This document shows, in pieces, positions 17,743 through 27,630 of a stretch of DNA of 64,000 bases. The stretch lies in the NCBI GenBank assembly GCA_963713505.1, contig CAVQMC010000011.1:248001-312000 (forward strand). The letters run 5' to 3'. Numbering within the stretch: the stretch's first letter is position 1; each line of letters begins with the position of its first letter. Source of the stretch: CAVQMC01 sp963713505 (GTDB lineage: Bacteria > Bacteroidota > Ignavibacteria > Ignavibacteriales > Ignavibacteriaceae). Under the pieces are notes generated by a model. The model saw only the letters and a program-made list of their open reading frames with translations. It did not search any database and was not told the DNA's origin. A program made the translations under genes and the position numbers.

Positions 17743-18618
17743 TTGTTAACAAAAGAATTATTAAAACAAGTAAGAAGAATTGAAATAAGAACCAAAGGTT
17801 TGGTAAACCAGGTTTTCTCCGGAGAATATCATTCCGTTTTTAAAGGAAGAGGAATGGAATTTTCCGAAGTCAGGGAATACCAGATCGGCGATGATATTAG
17901 AAATATAGATTGGAATGTTACGGCAAGATTCGGACATCCTTTTATTAAAATATTTGAAGAAGAACGAGAACTTACTGTAATGTTAATGGTTGATCTCAGC
18001 GGTTCTTTAATTTTCGGTTCGGCAAGTAAAACCAAACAGCAGGTTGCAGCCGAGTTAAGTGCAATTCTTGCTTTTTCGGCATTGAAAAATAATGACAAAG
18101 TTGGATTGATTCTTTTTACTGATAAAATAGAAAAATTCGTTCCTCCAAGAAAAGGAGGAAAACATGTTTTAAGAATTATAAGAGAAGTTCTTTCTTTTGA
18201 ACCGGAAGGAAAAACAACAGATATAAAATCTGCTTTGGAATTTATGAACCATGCAATAAGAAAAAGATCAATTGTATTTTTGTTGTCGGATTTTATGGAT
18301 TCCGGTTATGAAAAAATTTTAAAAGTTGTCGGCAGAAAACATGATTTTATCGGAGTTGTTTTAAATGATAAAAGAGAAAGCGAAATTCCTAAAATGGGTT
18401 TGGTAAAATTAACTGATGCAGAAACCGGCGAAGAAAGATGGATCGATACGAGCAATGCAAATGTGCAGCATCATATGAAAGAATTGAGACAACGAAATAT
18501 TGATTACCGAAAATCATTATTTGTCACAAGCGGATTGGATAATATAGAAGTAAATACAGGAGAAGATTATGTTAAACCTCTTGTCCAGTTTTTCAGATTA
18601 AGAGAGAAAAGATGGTAA
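17743..18618 (+). CDS. DUF58 protein, VWA-like partner of MoxR
   Basis: A 291-residue cytosolic protein with the DUF58 core (EFSEVREYQIGDDIRNIDWNV) and a VWA fold with a MIDAS-like DLSGS at about residue 84. DUF58 genes almost always follow moxR. A 72-nt gap with a low-complexity ATTAAACCATTAAACAATT word separates the two; the same word recurs near 35215. The start is a TTG. Its end overlaps the next gene by 7 nt. Confidence 0.88.
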   Translation: MLTKELLKQVRRIEIRTKGLVNQVFSGEYHSVFKGRGMEFSEVREYQIGDDIRNIDWNVTARFGHPFIKIFEEERELTVMLMVDLSGSLIFGSASKTKQQVAAELSAILAFSALKNNDKVGLILFTDKIEKFVPPRKGGKHVLRIIREVLSFEPEGKTTDIKSALEFMNHAIRKRSIVFLLSDFMDSGYEKILKVVGRKHDFIGVVLNDKRESEIPKMGLVKLTDAETGEERWIDTSNANVQHHMKELRQRNIDYRKSLFVTSGLDNIEVNTGEDYVKPLVQFFRLREKRW

Positions 18619-19565
18619 AAAAGATTCTCTATATATTTACAGTATTTTTTGCTTTTACAATTTTAATAAAAGCACAAGATATAACCGCTTTAGCTTCTGC
18701 TGATTCGGCAAATTATCTCATTGGCGATTATATAAATTATACTATCCAGGTTAATCATGCTAAAGATATTCAAATAAGTGCCCCGGCTGTAACAGACAGC
18801 ATTGCCGGATTGGATTTAATTAAAATTGAAAAACCGGTTAGATCCGAACAGAACGGGGAAGTATCAGATAAATTTAAATTTGTCTTTTCAAAATATGATT
18901 CTGCTGATGTAACAATTCCGCAAATTCCAATTCGATTTAAAACTGCAAAAGATACATCCTGGCAAACCATCATGACAAACCCTGTTAGTTTTACTGTTCA
19001 CACAATGAAAGTTGCGACAAGCCAGGAAATTAAAGATGTCAAAAAGCCGATTAAAATTCCTTTGGATTGGAAATTTATACTTCTTTACATTTTAATTGTA
19101 TTAATTGTCATCGGAGTTTTATTCTATTTTTACAGAAGATACAAAAAGAAGCAGGAAGAAAAAGTAGTAGAAAAGAAAGTAATAAAAGTTCCCGCTCATT
19201 TAACTGCTTTAAGTGCTTTAAGAGTTTTGGAATCAGCTAAGCTCTGGCAGAACGGACAAGTTAAAGAATATCATTCTAGAATTACGGAAATTATAAGAAG
19301 ATATTTTTCGGAAAGATTTAATCTTCCTGCTCTGGAATTAACAACTTCCGAAGCAATTCAGCAATTGGAAACAAGAAAAGAAGCTTCAGTTATAATAGAT
19401 ATAACAAAAGACTTTTTAAATAACGCGGATCTTGTAAAATTTGCAAAATTTAAACCGATGAGTTCAGTTAACGAAGAAATGATGAAACAGGCTTTTGAAA
19501 TTGTAAAGATTACAACTCCAAAAGAGAATGGAAAAGTTGAAGAAGAGGTGACCAATGTTCAATGA
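18612..19565 (+). CDS. Bat-operon membrane protein (DUF4381-like)
   Basis: A 317-residue protein with a signal peptide (ending IKAQ), a periplasmic beta domain similar to the start of BatD, one transmembrane helix (about 153-175, FILLYILIVLIVIGVLFYFY) and a basic cytoplasmic domain containing YHSRITEIIRRYFSERFNLPALELTT, the hallmark of the DUF4381-type tail. It is translationally coupled on both sides (7- and 11-nt overlaps). It is probably a scaffold for the MoxR/VWA complex. Confidence 0.75.
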   Translation: MVKKILYIFTVFFAFTILIKAQDITALASADSANYLIGDYINYTIQVNHAKDIQISAPAVTDSIAGLDLIKIEKPVRSEQNGEVSDKFKFVFSKYDSADVTIPQIPIRFKTAKDTSWQTIMTNPVSFTVHTMKVATSQEIKDVKKPIKIPLDWKFILLYILIVLIVIGVLFYFYRRYKKKQEEKVVEKKVIKVPAHLTALSALRVLESAKLWQNGQVKEYHSRITEIIRRYFSERFNLPALELTTSEAIQQLETRKEASVIIDITKDFLNNADLVKFAKFKPMSSVNEEMMKQAFEIVKITTPKENGKVEEEVTNVQ

Positions 19566-20550
19566 TGTAACTTTTGCATATCCGTGGATTTTATGGTTTC
19601 TGCTGATAGTTCCATTTATGATATTTTGGTATTGGTGGAAAGGAAGAAAAATTCAGCCTTCAATCACTTATTCTTCATTAAAGATTTTTAAAGAAATTCC
19701 TTCAACCTGGAAAGAAAAATTAAGACATCTTCCGGTGATTTTAAGATCTTTAGCAGTTGCACTTTTTATAATTGCTCTGGCAAGACCGCAGAGTTTTTCA
19801 TCAGGTGAAAATGTTTACACGGAAGGAATCGATATTGCAATGGTTCTTGATATTTCCGGAAGTATGCTTGCGGAAGATTTCAAACCAAATAGATTAGAAG
19901 CTGCCAAAGAAGTAATTGATAATTTTATTGATAACAGAACTTCCGACAGAATTGGTTTAGTAATTTTTGCAAGAGATGCTTTTACTCAATGTCCTTTAAC
20001 AATTGATTATCATGTTTTAAAAAATTTGCTGTCCAAAGTAAAAAGCGGAATGGTTGAGGATGGAACTGCGATTGGAAATGCGATTGCCGACGGAGTTAAC
20101 AGGTTAAAAGACAGCAAAGCAAAAAGTAAAATAATAATTTTATTAACTGACGGTGTAAACAACGCCGGGGAAATTGATCCGGTAACTGCTGCCGAAATTG
20201 CAAAAACTTACGGAATAAGAATTTACACAATCGGAGTTGGAACAAGAGGAAATGCTCCTTATCCGGTTCAGACTCCATTTGGAACAAGATACCAGATGGT
20301 CCCGGTAGAAATAGACGAAGCTTTGCTTCAAAAAATATCAGATATTACAAACGGTCAATATTTTAGAGCGACGGATAATAAATCGCTGCAGGAAATTTAT
20401 AATAAAATCGATAAGATGGAAAAAACTAAAATTGAAGTTACATCATATCGAAATGCAAAAGAACTTTTTTACGGCTGGGTTGGCGGAGGAATTTTCCTTC
20501 TGCTTGTTGAAGTCGGAATCGGCAGAACTTTACTTAGAAAACTGCCTTAA
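19555..20550 (+). CDS. batA: VWA-domain aerotolerance protein BatA
   Basis: A 331-residue membrane protein: two N-terminal helices (WILWFLLIVPFMIFWYW and a second near 62-80), a periplasmic VWA domain with the MIDAS motif DISGSMLAEDFKPNR (about 98), the conserved D of TDGVNNAGEIDP, and a C-terminal helix. BatA and BatB form a complex linked to oxidative stress survival and envelope integrity. It overlaps its upstream neighbour by 11 nt. Confidence 0.9.
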   Translation: MFNDVTFAYPWILWFLLIVPFMIFWYWWKGRKIQPSITYSSLKIFKEIPSTWKEKLRHLPVILRSLAVALFIIALARPQSFSSGENVYTEGIDIAMVLDISGSMLAEDFKPNRLEAAKEVIDNFIDNRTSDRIGLVIFARDAFTQCPLTIDYHVLKNLLSKVKSGMVEDGTAIGNAIADGVNRLKDSKAKSKIIILLTDGVNNAGEIDPVTAAEIAKTYGIRIYTIGVGTRGNAPYPVQTPFGTRYQMVPVEIDEALLQKISDITNGQYFRATDNKSLQEIYNKIDKMEKTKIEVTSYRNAKELFYGWVGGGIFLLLVEVGIGRTLLRKLP

Positions 20551-20583
20551 TAAATTTTAGAAAATAGAATATAGAAAAGAATA

Positions 20584-21630
20584 ATGTTTAGATTTGCACA
20601 TCCGGAATATTTAAATGCATTATATGTAATTCCGGTTTTATTTTTACTTTTCTGGTATTTAAATAGAAACAAGAAAAAACTGCTGGAAAAGTTCGCAGAT
20701 AAAAAACTTCATAAAGTTTTACTTCCTTCTTACAGTAATGCAAAAACCTGGTTTAGGTTTAGCCTGGTAATGTTCACTTTGGTTTTATTGATTTTTGCAG
20801 TTGCTAATCCTCAGGTTGGAACCAAAATACAAAATGTAAAGCAGGAAGGAATTGATGTTTATATTCTTCTGGATGTTTCAAAAAGTATGGCCGCAGAAGA
20901 TATCAAACCAAACAGATTGGATAAAGCAAAATATCAAATTTCAGATTTGATACAACGTTTGAGAGGGGACAGAATTGGCTTAATAATTTTTGCCGGAAAT
21001 GCTTATGTTCAATTTCCTTTGACAAGTGATTATTCCGCTGCAAATTTATTTTTATCTGCAGTCGATGAGAATTCAGTACCACAGCAGGGAACAGCAATCG
21101 CTTCTGCGATAAATTTGGCAACCGAATCATTTGATTACAAGACAAACACACAAAAAGTAATGATATTAATTACCGATGGTGAAGATCATGAAGGAGATAT
21201 TGAAAAAGCTGTAAGCGGAGCTGTGGCAAAGAATATTAAAATTTATACAATCGGTTTAGGTTCAACAACTGGAGTTCCGATTCCAATATTTAATCAGCAG
21301 GGACAGCAGGTTGGCTACAAACAGGATAAAAACGGAAATGTTGTTCTTACAAAACTTGATGATGCAACTCTGAAATTAATTGCTTCAAAAGGGAATGGGC
21401 AGTATTTTCGCGGAACAAATTACGACGATAATTTAAATGAAATTTATAAAGATTTATCATCTTTACAGAAAACAGAATTTGGTGTTAAAAAAGTTACTGA
21501 CTACGAAGACCGCTTTTATTATCTTTTAATTCCGGCTATTTTAATTTTAGTTCTTGAATTCTTTTTGTCCGATAGAAAATCGAAATTATTTGCGAAAATT
21601 AATCAAAGACTCGGAATACAAAGTAACTAA
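20584..21630 (+). CDS. batB: VWA-domain aerotolerance protein BatB
   Basis: A 348-residue paralogue of BatA with the same layout: N-terminal helices, VWA domain with MIDAS DVSKSMAAEDIKPNR, TDGEDHEGDIEKA, and a C-terminal helix. The second MIDAS Ser/Gly differs (SKS rather than SGS), as is usual for BatB. It follows batA after 33 nt and precedes batC by 10 nt. Confidence 0.9.
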   Translation: MFRFAHPEYLNALYVIPVLFLLFWYLNRNKKKLLEKFADKKLHKVLLPSYSNAKTWFRFSLVMFTLVLLIFAVANPQVGTKIQNVKQEGIDVYILLDVSKSMAAEDIKPNRLDKAKYQISDLIQRLRGDRIGLIIFAGNAYVQFPLTSDYSAANLFLSAVDENSVPQQGTAIASAINLATESFDYKTNTQKVMILITDGEDHEGDIEKAVSGAVAKNIKIYTIGLGSTTGVPIPIFNQQGQQVGYKQDKNGNVVLTKLDDATLKLIASKGNGQYFRGTNYDDNLNEIYKDLSSLQKTEFGVKKVTDYEDRFYYLLIPAILILVLEFFLSDRKSKLFAKINQRLGIQSN

Positions 21631-21640
21631 TGGTTTTATT

Positions 21641-22406
21641 ATGAAAAGATTTAATCTGATTTTAAATATTATTCTGCTGACTTTTATTGTATTTGGAACT
21701 TCATTATTTGCACAAAGTCAAAGATCTCTTAACAACAAAGGTGTTGAGCAGTATGATAAAGGTAAGTTTGCAGATGCTGAAGTAAACTTTAAAAAAAGTG
21801 TTGATAAAAATCCAAAAGATTTTACAACAAATTTTAATTTAGGCGATGCTTATTATAAACAGCAGAATTATAAAGATGCGATAAAAGCTTATCAATCTGC
21901 TTTGGCAGAAAGTAAAAGCAATGATGAAAAAGCAAAAGTTTATCACAACATTGGTAATTCACTTTTAAAATCTAAACAGATTGAACAAAGCATAAATGCT
22001 TATAAAAATTCGTTAAGATTAAATCCGAATGATGATCAGACAAAATATAATTTATCTTACGCTCTTTCTTTGTTAAAAAATCAAAAGAAAAATCAAAAAC
22101 AGGATAAGAATAACAAGAACAATAAAAATCAAAAAGATAAAAATAAGACAGCAGAATCAGAATAATAAAAATCAGGATCAAAAGAATAAACAGGATAAAC
22201 AAAACCAGCAGAATCAGCAGCAGAACAAAAACAAACCGGATCAAAATCAGACTGCAAAACAGGATCAATTAAAGCAGCAGAAAAATAAAATTTCCAAACA
22301 GGAAGCTGAAAGAATACTGGAAGCCTTGAAAAATAATGAAAAAGATTTGCAGAAAAAGCTGAGGAAGATTAAAGGTAAACCGATTAAAACAGACAAAGAT
22401 TGGTAA
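21641..22406 (+). CDS. batC: TPR aerotolerance protein BatC (frameshifted)
   Basis: About 255 residues from ATG 21641. Signal peptide (GTSLFAQ), two to three TPR units (NNKGVEQYDKGKFADAEVNFKKS; TNFNLGDAYYKQQNYKDAIKAYQSA; YHNIGNSLLKSKQ), then a Gln/Asn/Lys-rich linker. The frame breaks near 22148; removing one base continues QQNQNNKNQ and reaches the family C-terminus ERILEALKNNEKDLQKKLRK and KTDKDW at 22406. The break falls in the repetitive linker. Confidence 0.85.
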
Positions 22407-22415
22407 CGCATTTAA

Positions 22416-24254
22416 ATGAGATTTCTAAAATATACATACTTAATATTTTTTATAGTTTTGCCGGAGTTAATGTTCGGACAGACTTTTACTGCTTCGGTTA
22501 ATAACACAACTGTTGGAAAAGACGACAGGTTCCAGGTTACATTTACTTTTCAGGGAACAGATATAAATGGTTTGAAAAATTTTTCTCCGCCGAACTTTGA
22601 CAACTTTTTAGTCCTTTCCGGTCCGAATGAATCCACAAGTATGCAGATTATTAACGGATCGGTTTCTGCTTCCAAATCAATGTCGTTTTATGTCCAGCCG
22701 AGAGCAGTCGGCAGTTTTACAATCGGAAGTGCTTCAATTGTTTATAATGATAAAACTTACAAAACCGAACCGATTAATATTAAAGTTATTAAAGGTTCTG
22801 CAAAACCAAATAATAATGGAAACCAAAGTAATTCACCGCAGGTTACTAATGAAGAAATTGCAAAAAATCTTTTTGTACGAGCTGTTGCGGATAAAAGAAA
22901 TGTTTATCAAGGTGAGCAGGTTACTGTAACTTATAAACTTTATACGAGATTAAATATTGCTTCACAAATGTCTATTTCCAAACTTCCTCAGTATCAAGGT
23001 TTTTGGTCGGAGGAATTGGAAACTTCCAACAATATTTCATTTAATACGGAAGTTTATGAAGGAAAGCAGTTCAGAGTCGGAACTTTAAAAAGAGTTGCTT
23101 TATTCCCGACACAAACAGGAGAATTATCAGTTACACCTTTTGAACTTTCTGTTCCTGTTCAAATTCAAAGAAGAAAAAACAGAAATAATTTCTTTGATGA
23201 TTTTTTCAATGATCCGTTTAATGCCGGACAGACAATTAATTATAATGCTAAATCAAATACAATAAAAGTAAATGTTCGTCCGTTACCTCAGCAAAATAAA
23301 CCCGACAATTTCAACGGAGCAGTTGGTTCTTTTACTTTAACATCTTCTTTGGATAATACAAAAACGAAAACCAACGAACCGATCAATTTAAAAATTAATG
23401 TTTCCGGAACAGGCAATATTCAATTATTAGATTTACCTGAAGTAAAACTTCCTTCCGGAATGGAAAAATATGAACCGAAAACTTCTGAAAAAATTAATAG
23501 ACAAGGAAAGATTTCCGGTAAAAAATCTTTTGAATATTTATTAATTCCTAGAACTGCCGGTGTAAAAGAAATTCCATCGTTAAAATTTTCATATTTCGAT
23601 CCAAACAAAAAGCAGTATATAACATTAAATACTCCGCAGTATACGGTAAATGTTCAGCAGGGAAAAGAAACTGCCGGAGAGAATTATGCAGGCAATTCAA
23701 AAGAAGATGTTAGAATGCTCGGACAAGATATTCGTTATATCAAAACTTCGGAAACAAGTCTGAGCAAACAAGGCAGTTTAGTTTTATTTACATTCGGTTT
23801 CTGGGCTGCGGCAGGAGTTCCGTTAATACTTTTGGGCGGATTAGTTACATGGAAAATCAGAACTGATAAACTTGCCGGAAATCTTCAGCTTTTAAGATAT
23901 CAAAAAGCAGAAAAGATGGCTAAATCAAGATTAAAAACTGCTAAGAATTTAATGTCGTCTGAAACTCAAACTAAATTTTACACGGAAATTTCTTTAGCTT
24001 TATTCGGATATCTCGAAGACAAACTTCACATTCCGAAATCCGAAATATCAATTGACAGGGCAGTCAGTGAATTAGAAAACAGGCAAATAAATTCTGACTT
24101 AATTTCTGATTTAAAAATTAATGCAGAAAAATGCGAGTATGTTAGATTTGCTCCTTCCGCAGACGGAATGGCAGCAATGAATGAAATGTATGATAATATG
24201 AAAAAATTAATTATCGATCTTGATAGATCATTATCAATGAAAAAAAATGCGTAA
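22416..24254 (+). CDS. batD: Aerotolerance protein BatD
   Basis: A 612-residue protein of the BatD (oxygen tolerance) family. It has a signal peptide (ELMFGQ), repeated Ig-like beta domains (FTASVNNTTVGKDDRFQVTF; VFRAVADKRNVYQGEQVTVTY-type block near 165), one transmembrane helix near 455-475 and a cytoplasmic helical tail with TKFYTEISLALFGYLEDKL. It is probably the periplasmic arm of the MoxR/BatAB complex. Its stop codon lies inside the start of batE. Confidence 0.9.
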   Translation: MRFLKYTYLIFFIVLPELMFGQTFTASVNNTTVGKDDRFQVTFTFQGTDINGLKNFSPPNFDNFLVLSGPNESTSMQIINGSVSASKSMSFYVQPRAVGSFTIGSASIVYNDKTYKTEPINIKVIKGSAKPNNNGNQSNSPQVTNEEIAKNLFVRAVADKRNVYQGEQVTVTYKLYTRLNIASQMSISKLPQYQGFWSEELETSNNISFNTEVYEGKQFRVGTLKRVALFPTQTGELSVTPFELSVPVQIQRRKNRNNFFDDFFNDPFNAGQTINYNAKSNTIKVNVRPLPQQNKPDNFNGAVGSFTLTSSLDNTKTKTNEPINLKINVSGTGNIQLLDLPEVKLPSGMEKYEPKTSEKINRQGKISGKKSFEYLLIPRTAGVKEIPSLKFSYFDPNKKQYITLNTPQYTVNVQQGKETAGENYAGNSKEDVRMLGQDIRYIKTSETSLSKQGSLVLFTFGFWAAAGVPLILLGGLVTWKIRTDKLAGNLQLLRYQKAEKMAKSRLKTAKNLMSSETQTKFYTEISLALFGYLEDKLHIPKSEISIDRAVSELENRQINSDLISDLKINAEKCEYVRFAPSADGMAAMNEMYDNMKKLIIDLDRSLSMKKNA

Positions 24255-25016
24255 AATAAAATATATTATTTATCTATTTTTGATTTTTAGTTTTTGCTTC
24301 AAATATTATTATTTGCACAAGATGCGGAAACTTTATTAAAACAGGCAAATGATCTTTACCAGAAAAATGAGTTTGCAAAAGCCGCAGATATTTACCAGAA
24401 AATTGTAAACGAAGGTTATGAAAGTGCAGAATTATATTATAACCTCGGCAATGCATATTACAAACAAAATAAATTGGGATTTGCAATTTTAAATTATGAA
24501 CGCGCTTTAAGAATTGATCCCGGTGATGATGATATTCAATATAATCTTGCTCTTGCAAATTCTAAAACTGTAGATAAATTAGATACTCTTCCGCCTTTCT
24601 TTTTATTTCAATGGTGGGAAAGTCTGCTGGCAATTTTTTCAATCTCCGGCTGGACATATTTAGCTTATGCATTTTATCTGCTTCTATTAATTTCAATAGG
24701 AATTTACTTTTTTATAAAACGACCTGCCGTTCAAAGGTATTCTGTTTTTTCGGGTTTGGCATTTTCCATTTTATTGATATTTACCATTGCAATATTAATC
24801 GTAAACGTAAATAGAGAATTGAACGTTAAAAATGGTATAATTATTCAGCCGACTGTAACTGCAAAACTTTCTCCGGATAATACCAGCAACGATGCATTTG
24901 TAATCCACGAAGGATTAAAAGTAAAAATTGAGGATAATGTAGATAATTGGCTGAAAGTTAGACTTAAAGACGGAAAAATCGGCTGGCTCCCTTCAAATGA
25001 TCTTAGAGTTATTTGA
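24247..25016 (+). CDS. batE: Aerotolerance protein BatE, TPR and SH3 domains (frameshifted)
   Basis: The last gene of the operon. The ATG at 24247 overlaps the batD stop and begins a signal peptide (MRKIKYIIYLFLIFSF) that is broken by one missing T in the T run near 24291-24295; it then continues LLQILLFAQDAETLLKQAND. TPR repeats (YESAELYYNLGNAYYKQNKLGFAILNYERAL), two central membrane helices and a C-terminal bacterial SH3 domain (VKIEDNVDNWLKVRLKDGKIGWLP) follow. About 257 residues. Confidence 0.85.
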
Positions 25017-25110
25017 TAGTTCATTAATGGAATAATTGAAGTTTAGTCTTTTTTAAGAATTTATAAAAGATAACATTCATTAATTTTAAGTCATATTGTT
25101 AATCGCTCCT

Positions 25111-25323
25111 CAAAAGAATTACGCAAAGAAAAAATTATGGAATTGAACGGTTAAGCCCGTTTAAGGAATTGCTTTGATTTTAAAAGGGATTAAAAGATAA
25201 ATACTGTCTGACCCCGATGAAATCGGGGGAGTTTATTTATCTTAGTGAAATGGAGTAATTTTTTAAGTAATTCTTTTGCAGAGCATGTTTCTTTTGCTGC
25301 TTTTCTTACGTTAAGAAAAGCAG
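25111..25323. repeat. Structured intergenic element with nested inverted repeats
   Basis: This 557-nt gene-free stretch holds four nested structures. Outer 12-bp arms are CAAAAGAATTAC (25111-25122) and GTAATTCTTTTG (25267-25278). Inside lie AACGG/CCGTT (25146-25161) and a long hairpin with AGATAAATA (25195-25203) and TATTTATCT (25234-25242) enclosing CCCCGAT-GAA-ATCGGGG. A separate perfect 12-bp hairpin (CTGCTTTTCTTA with TAAGAAAAGCAG, 25297-25323) follows. The GTCTGACCCC word resembles REP sequences that accompany RAYT transposases, but no such gene is here. It may be a decayed miniature element or a structured RNA. Confidence 0.5.
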
Positions 25324-25573
25324 AGATCATAAAAAAATATCATCGTTTGCAATTAAATTAATAAAACTGAAATCTCGTTACATTTCTTAAAAAAATAAAA
25401 AATCTCAAATTCCAAAAATCCATTTATAAATTATTAACAAGAGTAATTATTTCGTATTGGAATAACTATGAGTTAAATGTTATTATTTAATAAAGGTCAA
25501 TAATTAAATCTTTTTATTATTCATAAATTTTCTATAGATTCACATCTCATCATTCAAAAAAGAAAGGAAAAAC

Positions 25574-25960
25574 ATGAAGAAAACAGGCATTTTTATGTTT
25601 GCATTGGCTCTTGGGTTAACATTTTCTATTAATTCATTTGCCCAGGAAAAAGAAACAAGCAAGCAAGATGTAAAGAAAGAACAAGTCGAGAAAAAGGCAG
25701 AAAAAAAAGTTGATATTAAGGAACTTCAAAAATCTGATGATTCAGTTAAAGGTGAAGTTGAAGTAGTAGAAGACGGAACACCTTTTAATACTGTATGTCC
25801 TGTTTCCGGAGAAGATATTGAATCCGATCATGTAAATGTTAGCTACAATGGAAAAACTTATGCTTTATGCTGTAAAAAATGTCTGAAAAAATTCAAAGTT
25901 GATCCTGAGAAATATATCGGCAGATTAAGTGAAGACGGAAAATCCCTAAATAAAAAATAA
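25574..25960 (+). CDS. Secreted YHS-domain metal-binding protein
   Basis: A 128-residue protein with a signal peptide (NSFAQ), a charged Lys/Glu-rich linker and a C-terminal YHS domain: NTVCPVSGEDIESDHVNV, then YALCCKKCLKKFKVDPEKYIG. The Cys of CPVSG and the CC-x2-C cluster are likely metal ligands. YHS domains occur with copper and other heavy-metal transporters. RBS AGAAAGGAAA is 5 nt before the ATG. It is 23 nt upstream of another small Cys-containing exported protein, probably in one transcript. Confidence 0.8.
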   Translation: MKKTGIFMFALALGLTFSINSFAQEKETSKQDVKKEQVEKKAEKKVDIKELQKSDDSVKGEVEVVEDGTPFNTVCPVSGEDIESDHVNVSYNGKTYALCCKKCLKKFKVDPEKYIGRLSEDGKSLNKK

Positions 25961-25983
25961 CATTTCATTAAAAAGAGGAGTTT

Positions 25984-26352
25984 ATGAAATTAATATTCAG
26001 TTTATTCATTTTAGTTTTTGCTTTTACACTTTCCGTAAATGCACAGTGCAAAGATGACGGTAATTGCTGTTCTAAAAATAAAAACAAAACTATGGAGCAG
26101 TCTAATTTAGATCAGAAATCCGGACAAACTACTGAAAATAAAGAGATAAAAATTGTTGAAGTTACCAATAATAATGGTGAAACTGTAAAAACAACAAAAG
26201 TTGAAAAAGATGGTGTTGCCGAAGTAAATAAAATGGAAAAAATGAAAGACGGAAAATGCAATAAAGAAAAATGTAATGATGCCGAATGTGATTCTGAAAG
26301 AGGGATGACCGTCAAACATGAAATGAAAAAAATGGATAAAAAAGAAAAATAA
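25984..26352 (+). CDS. Small exported Cys/Lys-rich protein, unknown
   Basis: A 122-residue protein with a signal peptide (SVNAQ) followed by CKDDGNCCSKN, a Lys/Glu/Asn/Thr-rich middle and a second Cys cluster (GKCNKEKCNDAECDS). The Cys spacing suggests metal binding or disulfides. A good RBS (AGAGGAG) precedes the ATG. It shares a terminator with the YHS gene. I do not recognise the family; a joint role in metal handling is inferred from the Cys clusters and the neighbour. Confidence 0.6.
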   Translation: MKLIFSLFILVFAFTLSVNAQCKDDGNCCSKNKNKTMEQSNLDQKSGQTTENKEIKIVEVTNNNGETVKTTKVEKDGVAEVNKMEKMKDGKCNKEKCNDAECDSERGMTVKHEMKKMDKKEK

Positions 26353-26376
26353 ATTTCGTTTGATTTTTTAGAAATT

Positions 26377-26409
26377 AACCCGCATTTATTATTTAAGTGC
26401 GGGTTTTTT
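26377..26409 (+). terminator. Intrinsic terminator after the YHS operon
   Basis: AACCCGCA and TGCGGGTT form an 8-bp GC-rich stem around an AT loop, followed by a run of six T. Confidence 0.85.
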
Positions 26410-26471
26410 ATTGATATTTGATGTGAACTGAAAAATTGATTAGATGGGCAAGACTTTTGTATTTTAGCATT

Positions 26472-27584
26472 ATGAATACAAATAAAAATAAAAAATACAG
26501 TAATACTAAATTAGCCCTTGGAATTTTTGAAGGAATTGCAAGTTTTGTAATTGTTCTGCTTTTTGTCTGGCTTGGTTACAGCACAAAATTATTTGATTTT
26601 CTAACAAATTATTTTTCAAGTAATTATCTGCTTTTCCTGGCGTTTGTTCTTTCGGCAGGATTCATCGGCTCGGTAATTTTTTTCCCGTTAAGTTATTACA
26701 AAGATTTTTATTTAGAGCATAAATATGATCTGTCAAACCAGACTTTTATAAAATGGATTCTTGAAGATTTAAAATCTCTTGCAGTTTCACTTGTAATTGG
26801 AATTCCGATTCTGCTTTTTTTCTTTTATTCATTAAACCAATTTCAAAATCTTTGGTGGCTGCCTTTTGCAATTGTATTATTTTTAGTTTCGGTAGTTCTT
26901 GCTCAAGTTGTACCGATTTTAATTTTACCTTTGTTCTATAAAATAACTCCGCTTGAAGATGAAGATCTGAAAACCAGGATAAAAAATTTAGCAAAAGATG
27001 CCGGATTAAAAGTTGAAAATGTTTATAAATTCGATATGAGCAAAAATACCAAGAAAGCAAATGCTGCATTTACCGGACTTGGAAAATCAAAAAGAATTCT
27101 TCTCGGCGATACTTTGCTTGACAGTTATTCAAAAGATCAAATTGAAACTGTAATTGCACATGAACTTGGTCATTATAAAAGAAAACATATTATTAAAAAT
27201 ATTATCATTGGAACTGTTTCAAGTTTTTTAACTCTTTTTCTTATTGCATTATTTTATCAAAACTCTTTAAACTGGTTCGGATTCAATTCGATATTACAAA
27301 TTGCTGCTTTACCTTTGTTAATGTTGTGGGGAATGGTCATCGGTTTAATCCAAACACCGCTTGGAAATATTCTTTCAAGAAAATTCGAATATGAAGCAGA
27401 TGAATATGCAATTCAAACTACTGAAAAACCACTTTCTTTTATTTCTACTTTAGATAAACTTACAGAACAGAATTTAGGTGATAAAAATCCTCATCCTTTT
27501 GTAGAGTGGTTTTTCTACAGTCATCCGTCCATAAAAAACCGTGTAAATGCAATTAAAAAATTTGCATCTGGAAAATGGAATTGA
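26472..27584 (+). CDS. M48 family CAAX prenyl protease-like zinc peptidase (Ste24 type)
   Basis: A 370-residue membrane metalloprotease with several N-terminal helices, the zinc motif H230-E-L-G-H234 (VIAHELGHYKRKH), and the third ligand Glu in EYEADEYAI. The C-terminal HPSIKNRVNAI motif is typical of the Ste24/CAAX protease 1 group. In bacteria it is thought to act in membrane protein quality control. The ATG at 26472 is preferred to an upstream in-frame TTG because it begins just before the first membrane segment. Confidence 0.85.
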   Translation: MNTNKNKKYSNTKLALGIFEGIASFVIVLLFVWLGYSTKLFDFLTNYFSSNYLLFLAFVLSAGFIGSVIFFPLSYYKDFYLEHKYDLSNQTFIKWILEDLKSLAVSLVIGIPILLFFFYSLNQFQNLWWLPFAIVLFLVSVVLAQVVPILILPLFYKITPLEDEDLKTRIKNLAKDAGLKVENVYKFDMSKNTKKANAAFTGLGKSKRILLGDTLLDSYSKDQIETVIAHELGHYKRKHIIKNIIIGTVSSFLTLFLIALFYQNSLNWFGFNSILQIAALPLLMLWGMVIGLIQTPLGNILSRKFEYEADEYAIQTTEKPLSFISTLDKLTEQNLGDKNPHPFVEWFFYSHPSIKNRVNAIKKFASGKWN

Positions 27585-27630
27585 AGAAAGTGAAACTGAT
27601 GAATGAATTTGAAGAGAAGGGAAATGAAGT

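Noticed and set aside
21641..22406. Programmed ribosomal frameshift in batC
   Set aside because: There is no slippery heptamer with a downstream structure, and similar breaks occur in many unrelated genes, so sequencing error explains it better.
26107..26319. Antisense hydrophobic frames opposite the Cys/Lys-rich gene
   Set aside because: They are Phe/Ile-rich mirrors of Lys/Glu codons on the other strand, with no start signal.
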